This document shows positions 35,496 through 45,000 of a stretch of 64,000 nt of DNA, piece by piece (the first letter of the stretch is position 1; each line of letters opens with the position of its first letter). The notes under the pieces were generated by a model. That model did no database searches. It worked only from the letters and a program-made list of their open reading frames with translations, and was not told where the DNA came from. The translations under genes were made by a program, and so were the position numbers. This stretch comes from CBDDCA01 sp965218205 (GTDB taxonomy: Bacteria; Spirochaetota; Spirochaetia; WTKD01; G963693115): positions 744,001 to 808,000 of the forward strand of contig OZ244590.1 in NCBI GenBank assembly GCA_965218205.1, written 5' to 3'.

Positions 35496-36260
35496 TTAAT
35501 TATTAAATTCATAAGCCATAATAGAACTTTCTTTTCCTTTTATATTTATCTCTTTATTGGTAAATAAATGACAAAGATAAAATTCTTTTTTGATTATATT
35601 GAAATAAGCATTAGTATTAAAATAAGTTCTACCTGCAGGAGCAGAAGATAAACGACAAGCATAATTGACACTTTCTCCAATAGCAAATAATTGATTTGTT
35701 CTTACTTTAAAAAATACTTGTCCATAATCAATGCCTATACCTATTCCTATATTTAGTATATCTAACTTAAATTGTTCATTTTTTGTATATTTCTTATACC
35801 ATTTTTTAAAATTTTTGTGTAATTCTATTGCACATTGCATACAACTTAAATATGATTTTTCATCTATTTCTTCTATAAAATGACATAAAATACCATCTCC
35901 TGTAAACTTATCGTATATTCCGTTATGTCTTGTTATTATTTCATTTGATGTACTTATAATATCTTCCATAAAAGAATAGTAATCATTCATACTTTTACAA
36001 ACAACCATTAAATCTGTGCTTTTTCTAATATCTAGACATAATGTATACGTTGCTAAAAGATTAATTTGTTTTGTAGAAGTCTCAGTATCAGTATCAAAAA
36101 AAGCGTATTTATCATCTAATTTTTTTAATTTTTCTATTACTTCTATATTTGCTTGATGTTTAAAAAATTCATCATATATCTTTTTCTTATTTTCAAGGCT
36201 TTTTTGTAAAGATTGTACATATTGAGAGTCATTATCATTTTTACTTTTGCTATCTTTCAC
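35496..36260 (-). CDS. Class III nucleotide cyclase, partner of the Panacea protein
   Basis: 254 aa from GTG 36260. An N-terminal Lys/Gln-rich coiled segment of about 65 residues precedes a complete cyclase homology domain. Metal ligands are Asp77 (LDIRKST) and Asp122 (KFTGDGILCHF), and the transition-state residues are Asn199 and Arg203 (GESVNYACRL). Lys118 fits base recognition, but the purine-specifying Asp of adenylate cyclases appears replaced by Phe192. The product is therefore uncertain; a cyclic pyrimidine nucleotide, as made by Pycsar enzymes, is possible. No membrane or HAMP region is visible. It follows the Panacea gene by 7 bases and has no effector gene beside it. Confidence 0.8.
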   Translation of the reverse strand: MKDSKSKNDNDSQYVQSLQKSLENKKKIYDEFFKHQANIEVIEKLKKLDDKYAFFDTDTETSTKQINLLATYTLCLDIRKSTDLMVVCKSMNDYYSFMEDIISTSNEIITRHNGIYDKFTGDGILCHFIEEIDEKSYLSCMQCAIELHKNFKKWYKKYTKNEQFKLDILNIGIGIGIDYGQVFFKVRTNQLFAIGESVNYACRLSSAPAGRTYFNTNAYFNIIKKEFYLCHLFTNKEINIKGKESSIMAYEFNN

Positions 36261-36267
36261 GAATACT

Positions 36268-36786
36268 TTATTTCAAATTAAGAACAAAATTTTCATAGTA
36301 TTTAACTATAAGGTTTTTAGGTATTTCTACATTAGGTAATCCAGTATAACTTTCATACCATGGAGATCCTTTTATATGGGTAAGATTTACCAAATTTGTA
36401 ATTGATACTTCTTTATATACATTACAAATATTATGTATAATTTTTGTAATTTCACTGTCCTCTACTTCTTTCTCGTTTTTAATACTATAAGACTCTTTAC
36501 TCTCTAATAAGAAATTTTTTGGATTCCTAACATTACGAAGTAAGTCATATACATCAGGAACAACAGGTCCTAATTTCCATGCCTCTATTCTTTCTGAGAA
36601 TAAATATTGTTTTTTTAGAGTGCTAATAACTCCAAAGCAAATATAAATTAGCTTTAATGTCCTAAGTACATCAATCTTTTTTTGTTCTTTCTTTTCACTA
36701 AACAAATCATGAAAAAATTTCACAATACTGTTACTAACACGAAAGGCATTGGTAATAGGATTTGTATTTATATTGTTTTCTAACAT
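36268..36786 (-). CDS. Panacea (SocA/DUF4065-like) domain protein, probable antitoxin
   Basis: About 172 aa. The segment KLIYICFGVISTLKKQYLFSERIEAWKLGPVVPDVYDLLR has the pattern of the Panacea/SocA domain, with the usual EAW-x-GPV-x3-Y motif, and a late SPWYESY. Panacea proteins are hyper-promiscuous antitoxins that neutralise unrelated toxins encoded alongside, as in SocAB and panAT systems. Here the partner is a nucleotide cyclase. The start at 36786 is chosen because a perfect promoter lies only 10 bases upstream and would put the mRNA start at about 36790. ATGs at 36792 and 36798 are alternatives. There is no Shine-Dalgarno, so it is nearly leaderless. Confidence 0.72.
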   Translation of the reverse strand: MLENNINTNPITNAFRVSNSIVKFFHDLFSEKKEQKKIDVLRTLKLIYICFGVISTLKKQYLFSERIEAWKLGPVVPDVYDLLRNVRNPKNFLLESKESYSIKNEKEVEDSEITKIIHNICNVYKEVSITNLVNLTHIKGSPWYESYTGLPNVEIPKNLIVKYYENFVLNLK

Positions 36787-36796
36787 AACCATATAC

Positions 36797-36825
36797 ATTA
36801 TATTTAAAATCGGACATATTGTCAA
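36797..36825 (-). promoter_or_regulatory. Consensus sigma-70 promoter of the Panacea-cyclase operon
   Basis: TTGACA at 36825-36820, a 17-base spacer, and TATAAT at 36802-36797 (minus strand). Both hexamers match the consensus exactly. Transcription would start about 7 bases later, directly at the coding start, giving a leaderless or near-leaderless message. Such a strong promoter suggests repression by the encoded proteins. Confidence 0.85.
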
Positions 36826-36980
36826 TATAAATTAAATTATTTGATAATTCAAATAAGAAGTCATAACAGAAGTACCAAAAACCTCATAAGAGGTAATTTT
36901 CTCATTTAGGATAACATTATATATAGTTCTCTTTTCTGTTTGTCTTGCATAGCTTGCACACAAGTACTATTATAGAATAT

Positions 36981-37691
36981 ATGAGATTAAATAAAAAGGA
37001 ACGTAATGAATTAAAGACAAAAGGTGCTTTCGGAGAAATTGAAAGAAAGAGTCGAATAGTATTTATTGCTGATCCTATTGATAAAGATTTGGCAGCTAAG
37101 GTGAATAAAATTCTTTTATTATATGATGAAATAAGCAATGATCCTATAAAAATATTTATCAATTCTCCTGGAGGAGAAGTATATTCTGGTTTTTTCATTT
37201 ATGATTGTATACGTTTTTTGAACTCTCCTGTATATATTATTGGTGCAGGATTGGTAGCAAGTGCAGCAGCCCTTATCTATCTTGCTGTCGATAAGGAATA
37301 TCGATATTGTTTGCCACACACTCGTTTTTTACTCCATCAACCTTTATCTGGGATGAGAGGGACTGTGAGTGATTTAGAGATTCATGCAAAAGAGTTAGAT
37401 AACATTAAAAAATTGATTAGTGATATTATTGCTACACAAACAACACAAGATATCTCTAAAGTAGGTATTGATATTGATAGAGATTATTGGTTACATGCAT
37501 ATGATGCATTGGAATATGGCTTAGTATATCAAATTATCCAAAATAAAGAAGATGTACCATTACTATTTCCTACGGATAAAGCAAAGAAAAAAGATTCTAT
37601 AAAAAAAGACAGCAAAAGTAATACAAAAAGTACAAAGAAAACAACTGTATCAAAAAGCTCTGTAAAAAAAACAACTTCCAAAAAAGAGTAG
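36981..37691 (+). CDS. clpP2: Second Clp-type protease subunit (divergent ClpP with Lys-rich tail)
   Basis: 236 aa from ATG 36981. It has all serine-protease positions: NSPGGEVYSG, nucleophile Ser in GLVASAAALIYLA, His in RFLLHQPLSG, and the DIDRDYWLHAYDALEYGLV region with the Asp. The N-terminus (RLNKKERNELKTKG) differs from ordinary ClpP, and the C-terminus ends in about 35 residues of Lys, Ser and Thr (KKDSKSNTKSTKKTT). It might form mixed rings with ClpP1 (1-455), as in other bacteria with two ClpPs. It is divergent from the Panacea operon. Confidence 0.85.
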   Translation: MRLNKKERNELKTKGAFGEIERKSRIVFIADPIDKDLAAKVNKILLLYDEISNDPIKIFINSPGGEVYSGFFIYDCIRFLNSPVYIIGAGLVASAAALIYLAVDKEYRYCLPHTRFLLHQPLSGMRGTVSDLEIHAKELDNIKKLISDIIATQTTQDISKVGIDIDRDYWLHAYDALEYGLVYQIIQNKEDVPLLFPTDKAKKKDSIKKDSKSNTKSTKKTTVSKSSVKKTTSKKE

Positions 37692-37899
37692 CAAATATAT
37701 ACCCTATTGTAAGGTGTTACACTTAAAAGAATGTGTAAGGAGGGAGAGGGGGTATTTAGATATTATGATAGTTATATTTTTTATTTAACTTATTTTGTGT
37801 ATAATATAATATACAATTATGCAAAAAATCATGTAAAAAATACCTATTTTTATTGAAAGAATCAATGATATTTATTAGTATTACTATATGAGGGAGAAA

Positions 37900-38451
37900 A
37901 TGATGTTATTAGAAGAGTTATACCCTGATGTCCCTTCTGTGGAGGATATATTAGGGGTAGTAAAGTTTCGTATTATTATTGAAGTTGAACAACAGGCAGT
38001 AAAAGAAAAGTATGTAACTCCAGTAATGCATTTTATGGTACATAAAATTGATTCTAATTTACATGATTATGCATATGAATGTGCATGTCTTGAATTGGGT
38101 AAATTTTATGTTAAAAGTTGTGATGATGAATCAAAAAGAGATGATACAATTACAAGTTTGATACAAGAAACCGCAAACAAAATAGCAGAAAGCATACGAT
38201 TGAATGTATTTGATCATAAGAATAATTTCTTTGAAGAGATGATACAATCAGACTTTATGGATGAATATTGGAGAGTGTATAGATTATATTCTTATACACA
38301 AGATAGTAAACATGAAATTCCTATAAATATACATGAACAAGAAAGAAAAGAAATACAGGAATTTGTCGCTGATATAAATTTAAGTAAAGAGACGGGTATA
38401 AATAAGAATGTTCAACAATCTTCATATCTTAGAAAAGTAGCAAATGAATAA
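37900..38451 (+). CDS. Uncharacterised cytoplasmic protein
   Basis: 183 aa from ATG 37900; GGGAG precedes, and ATG 37903 is as likely. There is no signal peptide and no membrane helix. It has an acidic, alpha-helical character with scattered Cys and Asp (ECACLELGKFYVKSCDDE). No known domain is seen. It ends overlapping the ATG of the next, apparently frameshifted gene, so the two form a unit. The region 37692-37899 before it holds only AT-rich sequence. Confidence 0.55.
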   Translation: MMLLEELYPDVPSVEDILGVVKFRIIIEVEQQAVKEKYVTPVMHFMVHKIDSNLHDYAYECACLELGKFYVKSCDDESKRDDTITSLIQETANKIAESIRLNVFDHKNNFFEEMIQSDFMDEYWRVYRLYSYTQDSKHEIPINIHEQERKEIQEFVADINLSKETGINKNVQQSSYLRKVANE

Positions 38452-38774
38452 TAGTACCATATATGTGGAGTTAGATTGTTTTTTTGGGATTTCTTGTTTA
38501 TTTACAGGACTATGTGGATTCTTTGTCGTTTAACGATAAGCATATATTTACTAATTTTAGTTGCCTGAATGTATTTCATTCTAATATAATGGGTACTCAC
38601 ACATATGCTCACGAGTTTACAGTGTATATAGATAATAGAAATTCTCTTTTGTATTTGAAAGAGGTAAAAATGTTTTTGCGTTCTCTTATGTATCATGGGT
38701 ATAATGATAAAGAAGTATGTTACACATGGATTGAAAAGATGAAAGAATGTATTTATAAGAAAAACAAATCATAA
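38444..38774 (+). pseudogene. Uncharacterised gene, apparently frameshifted at a T7 run
   Basis: From ATG 38444, overlapping the previous stop, the frame reads MNNSTIYVELDCF and then ends after 29 codons. The long downstream frame (38484-38774, about 96 residues, ending WIEKMKECIYKKNKS) has no proper start of its own. Loss of one T in the T7 at 38479-38485 joins them into a protein of about 109 aa. The tract may be a natural switch, decay or a sequencing error. No family is recognised. It is probably cotranscribed with the gene at 37900. Confidence 0.5.
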
Positions 38775-38791
38775 TATGCTTTATTGCACAC

Positions 38792-38884
38792 ATGAGTGAT
38801 TGGAAAGCAGTACAAAAATTCATAGGAAAAGAAGTATCTCAAAAAGTGATATTTTTAGATTTTCGTTTCATGCTTATGTACTAA
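38792..38884 (+). other. Tiny open frame, possible gene remnant
   Basis: Thirty residues (MSDWKAVQKFIGKEVSQKV...) between the frameshifted gene and the giant-gene promoter. There is no ribosome site and nothing recognisable. It is noted because the 247-base gap otherwise holds only AT-rich sequence and the promoter below. Confidence 0.2.
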
Positions 38885-38923
38885 TACTTTTAGATATAAG
38901 GGATACGCAATAAAAAAAATGTA

Positions 38924-38978
38924 TTTTTTTTTTTTTTTCTTTTTATGTATTGACAAAATGAGAAATAATGTATAGACT
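38924..38978 (+). promoter_or_regulatory. Promoter of the giant lipoprotein gene with adjacent T15 run
   Basis: TTGACA at 38950-38955, a 17-base spacer and TAGACT at 38973-38978. A T15 run (38924-38938) lies 11 bases upstream of the -35. An alternative -10 is TATAGA at 38971 with a 15-base spacer. Length changes in the T-run could alter promoter strength. AAGGAG follows at 39010, before the ATG at 39022. Confidence 0.6.
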
Positions 38979-39021
38979 GTAAAAGTTCATAAGAATGAAA
39001 TTATATCATAAGGAGTGATGT

Positions 39022-42000
39022 ATGATAACAAATAATATGACACGAAAAATTGGGGGGGGGGGGGGGGGGTAGACTCTCTTTTCTCGTATATGTAATTATA
39101 GCTGCTATACTCATAGCATGTACCGATAGTAGTAGCAGTTCATCAGGAGGAGGCTCTGATCCTACTCCACCAACACCGACAACACTCGGCTCGGTATCGG
39201 ATGTATCAATAGCATCGGTAGCAAATAATGGATCACTAAAGCTCAGCTGGGAAGCACCAGGAGCAGAAAGTGTGGTCATCACGGCAAGTCCCGTAGGCAC
39301 TACAGGGCAGTCTTTTAGCGTAACAGTATCCGCACAAGAATATAAAGAACTCTTTTTGGGAGGACTCCCATACGAGTTAAAAGGCTTGAAAGAGCATACC
39401 GCCTATACGATAGAGATGCAAGCCCAATCAGGGAGTCAGAAATCGTCAAAGGTATCGCAAGAGATTATTACGGCAGCCGATACCACTGTGCCACAAGATG
39501 GCTTTTTTCATGTAGGAGTAGAAAAAGCAGGAGACAACCAGCTCAAAGTAGTATGGGACACAAAGAGGCTTGGCAAAGGCAAAACCGATATAAGCAAAGC
39601 AGAGGTGCAAATAGAAAATGCATCGGGAGAAGTAGTAGCGAAAAAAGCAATCAGCAATATAGAGAGAGGAGAACTTACCTTTTCGGTAGCGACAAGCAGT
39701 AATGTACGCTACGCTGTAAAGATAGTCTATGAAGACATCAATGGCAACAAAGCAAGCGTAAAAGAAGAATTGACCGATATTGATCCCTCAAAGCTCACAG
39801 AAGCAGTGCCTGCCTTACAAGCATCAAATGTAACAGTGGAAGCAAAGGATAAAACAGGAGCAGCAGCAGATGAGAGTTTGCTTATTACATGGGGAAGCTA
39901 CGATGTAAGCGGTGCAGTAGAACTGTTGGTAGTAGTAGAGACAAGCACGGGGCAAGTAGTAGCAGATGCTCGTGTAACAAAAGACAGTGTTGCCCAAGTA
40001 GCAAATGCGACAGAAGAAAAAGGCATCATGTATGTAGGACAGAATGGGGTAGCAGTAAAACATCTCTACGGAGTACAGAGCTATAAAGCGATAGTACGCC
40101 CTTATAAGAACGGGAGATACTATACGGCAGTAGAGAAAGAAGGAACAACGACCGATACGCAGACAGAAGCAGTAACAAATGTGGGAGTAGTAGCAGGACA
40201 AACAAGAGTGATAGTAAGCTGGCAAGCCCCCCAAGTAGGAGATTATGCAGGAGTAAAGATAACAGTAACCAAAGGGATAACAGCAGTAAAAACAGAGACG
40301 ATTACAAGCAGTAGCATAAGGAATGCCGAAATAACAGGCTTGGAAGCAGCAACAAAGTACAAGGTGTCAGTAGTATCGCTTGATACTGCCAAGAACGAAG
40401 GGGTAGCAGTCGACAAACAAGTGACAACGCTCACAAATGCAGACACAGAAGCCCCTGATGCAGTAGGAAGCATCACCAGTACAGTAGTACTCTCAGGAGG
40501 CAAGAAAGCGTTGCGTATAGAGTGGGTAGCACCAAATACTACGCTTGCGAAAAATCAAGACATAAAAGAATATCTCGTAAGGGTAGCAGAAAAAGAAGCA
40601 CCCAATACCGAAGTGCTAGCCCCAACAGCAGTGAAGTATCCTGCGACAAAATTCTATAAAGAAATAGCCAGTTTAGAATCAGGGAAGACCTACGAAGTAA
40701 AGATACTGAGTAAAGACTATGCAGGCAACGAGAGTGAGAAAACAGCAGAAGTGACAGTACCAGCAGCACTGGCAGCCCCTTCAAAAGAGGGAGTAGAAGG
40801 AATTACGCTGGATACGAGCGGGAAAATAAGAGCAAAGGTAGCATTTAAGACAGGGCCAGGAAGCAATACCTATTATCGAGTAAGGATGAACGAAGGAGCA
40901 ACAGTCGTAGCAGAAAAGAGCATAACAGGAACTACAAAAGAAGTGTACTTTGGGATAGCAGATGGCTTAGAAGTAGCAAGCACAGAAGGAACAGCAAAAG
41001 AATATGGATTTTTTCTCATAGAAATAAAAGGCGGGCAAGTAAGTCCTGCAACAGACATAGCGACCACAAAGCTCAAAGTATGGGATAGTGTATCGACAGC
41101 ACCGCCTGCACCCCGTGTTGCAACCTTGAAAGAAACACAATCATTCAAGGGAATCTATGAATTTAGTATAGGAACATTTGGTGCATCGTATAAAACACCA
41201 GCAGGGACCGAGCTATCACAAGCACAAGTAGCATATAGAGTGTACATAGCAGAAGGAGAGCATAGCACCCTCGATGAAATAAAAGCAGAAAGCACAGTAA
41301 GAAGCCGTACAGTACAAGGAAGCAGTAGTGCAACCAAGCACCGTATCACCTTTGCGGGAGAAGACAAAAAGACCTATACCGTAGGAGTAGCAGCAATAAA
41401 TACACTCAATAGCACAAAAATGGCAAGTGGCACAGCAGGAACAATAAAGAAGCTGACAATGGAAGGAGTACAAGCAGTGCCACCTGCCCAGTCCTTAGTG
41501 AACGATATATTAGCAGTGAGTAAGTCGCAGACAAGAGAAGGAACAATAAAAATAGAAGTGACCGAATTGACAACCTTTACCAATGCAGTAGATGCCTCAG
41601 GAGATCCGATACTAGATAATAATGGACTGGTATATACCGTATATGGCTTGCAGAAAAATACAACCCCAGCAAATGCACAAGAAGTAGTAAGCAATGGAAG
41701 AAAAGTAGCCATAGGCAGTGCAAAGAATGGCAAGTATACCCAGGATGGGGTAGAAAAACTAGGCTTAACAAGCGAAACACCACAAGTACAAATAGCAATA
41801 AAAGGGAAAGCACAGTATCATTTTGTGGTAGAAGTAGCAGTAAAAACAGATACGACCAAGAAAGTATACGGAGCAGTAGAAAGTGTGACAACAGGCTCGC
41901 AAGCAAAAGCACCGCTACAAAGTGCGATAAACCCGCTCTTGACAGTAGTCGAAACAAAACCAGTACCAACAGGCACGATAGACTTGGAACTAACAGAATT

Positions 42001-45000
42001 GACAAACTTTTCAAGTGCACAAGCAAAAGACGATACAGGAACAGCAATAACCAGTAATGACGAGCTAGTATATACCGTATATGGCTTGCAAAAAGATACA
42101 ACCCCAGCAAATGCACAAGAAGTAGTAAACAATGGAAGAAAAGTAGCCATAGGCACCGTAAGTGCAAGCAAATATACCGTCTCTGGCTTAGACAAATTAG
42201 GGCTGAGAACAGATTCCACTCCACAAGTAACGATAATAGGAAGCAAGCAGTATCATTTTGTGGTAGAAGTAGTAGTAAAGACAGATGTAACAAAGAAAGT
42301 AGTAGGAGCAATAAAGACAGTAGTACTGTCATCAAAAGCAGTAGCACCTGCCCAGTCCTTAGTGAACGATATATTAGCAGTGGAGAAATCGACAACAACA
42401 GGAGCAGTAAAAGCAGAGCTAACAGTATTGACAACATTTACGAATGCAAAAGATAAAGAAGGAGGAGCTATTAACAGCAATGCAGGACTGATCTATGCAG
42501 TATATGGACTACAAAAGACAGGAAGTCCCCCCAGTGTACAGGATGTAGTAAACAATAACAAGAAAGTAGCATTAGGAGTAGTAAGTGGTGATGGAAAGTA
42601 TACAGTCAATACACTCACAACACTTGGCTCAGGGCCTTCAGCAGTAACGATACAAGGCAACAGAGATTACTATTTTGTTGCAGAAGTAGCAGTAAAAACA
42701 GATACATCAAAGAAAGTATACAGTACTGTAAAGACAGTAAAGACAGAATCGAAAGCAGTAGCCCCTCAGCAGTCCTCAGTGAACGGTATCTTAGCAGTAA
42801 GTAAGTCGACAACAGTAGGAGCAGTAACACTTGAACTGACAGTACTGACGAGTTTTACAGGACTCAAAGCAGATACAGGAGCAGCGATAAGCGATAACAC
42901 AGGACTGAGCTATACCGTGTACGGCTTACAGAAAGATACGACCCCTACGAAAAATGAAGTACTCGCAGGAAGGAAAGTAGCCATAGGCATAGTAAGTGCA
43001 GGCAAGTACACCGTCAATAGCTTGGATAAGTTAGGCCTTACCACAGACTCTGCAGCACAAGTAGGGATACTCGGTAATAAGCAATATCATTTTGTAGTAG
43101 AGGTAGCAGTAGCAACAGATACAACAAAGAAGGTAGTAGGCAATGTAGAAAGTGTGACGACAGACTCAAAAGCAGTAGCACCATCAGCAGGGGCATTGTC
43201 TGGTAATTTTTCTATGGGACAATCAAATAGTGAAGGAGCCTTAAAGCTCACGCTACGAAGATTGACAAGTTTTACAGGACTCAAAACAGACACAGGATCA
43301 GCGATAAGCGATAACACAGGGCTGGTCTACACAGTGTACGGCTTACAGAAAGATACGAACCCCGCGAATGCACAAGAGATACTAAGCACTGGAAGAAAGA
43401 TAGCCATAGGCAGTGCCAGTGGAGCAAACAATGCAGGAGTATACACAGTAGAAGCGCTGAGCAAGCTCGGTTTACCAAGCGGTTCACAGGTATCGCTTGT
43501 ATCAGGCAAGCAGTATCATTTTGTAGCAGAGGTAGCAGTGGCAACAGACAAAGCAAAAAAAGTATTGAGCAATATAGAGAGCATTACAGTATCGCCAGCA
43601 GTGGTACCAGAACAATCCTTAGTGAACAATATACTATCGGTGGCACAATCAAGCACAGTAGAAAAGCTAAAACTACAGCTAACACAACTGACACAGTTTA
43701 CCAATGCAAAAGACAGTACAGGACAAACGATAACAGATAACAGTAGTCTTGTATATACCGTGTATGGCTTACAGAAAGATACGAACCCCGCAAATGTGCA
43801 AGAAATAGTAAGCAATGGAAGAAAAGTAGCCATAGGCATAGTAAGTGAAGGCAAGTACACAGTAGAAGCGTTGGATAAGCTAGGGCTACCAAGCGATTCA
43901 GCACAAATAGACATAGATGGAGGCAAGCAGTATCATTTTGTGGCAGAAGTAGCAATAGCAAGAGTGCCAGTAAAAAGAGTGTACAGTACGATACAAAGGA
44001 TAACAGTGTCTCAAGCGGCCCCTCTAAATCAATCAGCAATAGCAGATAACCTTATACTAACAGCAGATTCTACAGGAGGTATCATTGTGGAAGTTACTCT
44101 GCCTACTGTATTTACTGATGCAAAGAAATTTGATGGAACATCTGTAACTGCAAATGGAGATCTTGGATATAAAGTATATCTGCTAAAAGATACAGGGAGT
44201 ACACCAACAGCAGCAGCAGTTCGTCAAGGAAAAAAAATAGCGTTTTTGGTGGATTTAGTGAAAGGAAAATCTCTTTATGCTGTTAGTACAGATATGTTTT
44301 TGGTGGATCTAAACACAAAGTATCATTTTGTATTGGAGATAGAAATAAAATCAGATACAACAAAAACAGTATATAGCAATGTAAAAAACATTACCTCAGC
44401 AAACAATGTGTCACGGGCACAAGCTCCCTATAAGGCATTGCTTGCAAATAAGTTAGCAGTATCACAGTCATCCCCAATAGGAGCGATCAAGCTAGTGTTG
44501 ACGCAGTTGTCTGAATTTTCACATGGTGAATTGGGTAGTATAGTATATACAAGAGCAAGCAGTGGATTAGAAATATTCAGTAATGAAAGTTTAGAGTATA
44601 AGATGTTTGGTCTTCAACAGGATACAGTGCCTGCCGCACAAGAAGTGATAGATAAGGGATCAGAAATAGCACTCCCTGCACTAAGTGGATCTACAGTGAA
44701 AGGAGGAAGATATACACTAAATGCACTTTCAACAGTGGGCGGAGCTTCTATTAAAGGAAAGCGGTATCATTTTGTATTTCAAATAGCAGTGAAATCTGAT
44801 ACTACTGCCAGAGTAGTGTCAGAGGTGAAAAGTATTCTTGTAGATACTCGTGTTCCTGCTGAGGTAAATGCCATTACGTTTACTTCAATTTCAGGAGGAG
44901 CAAATGGCACAGCAACAGTGCAGTGGGATGCTCCTACATTAGGGAATAATTATAAGAATGATGCAGGAACAGCATTGCAAGCCAGTCAAGTATCGTATAA

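Noticed and set aside
39050..39069. TTG at 39050 as the real start of the giant protein
   Set aside because: It has no ribosome site at a proper distance and would start inside the G tract. The ATG at 39022 with AAGGAG is far better but out of frame at G18, which is the switch.
39824..44039. Many long open frames on the minus strand inside the giant lipoprotein gene
   Set aside because: They are leucine-, serine- or tyrosine-rich artefacts of the repetitive GCA/GTA/ACA codons on the plus strand. They have no starts with ribosome sites and no protein-like composition.
41479..44850. CRISPR or other short-spaced repeat array
   Set aside because: The repeat unit is about 425 bases and codes for protein in frame. 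No short direct repeats with unique spacers were found anywhere in the window.
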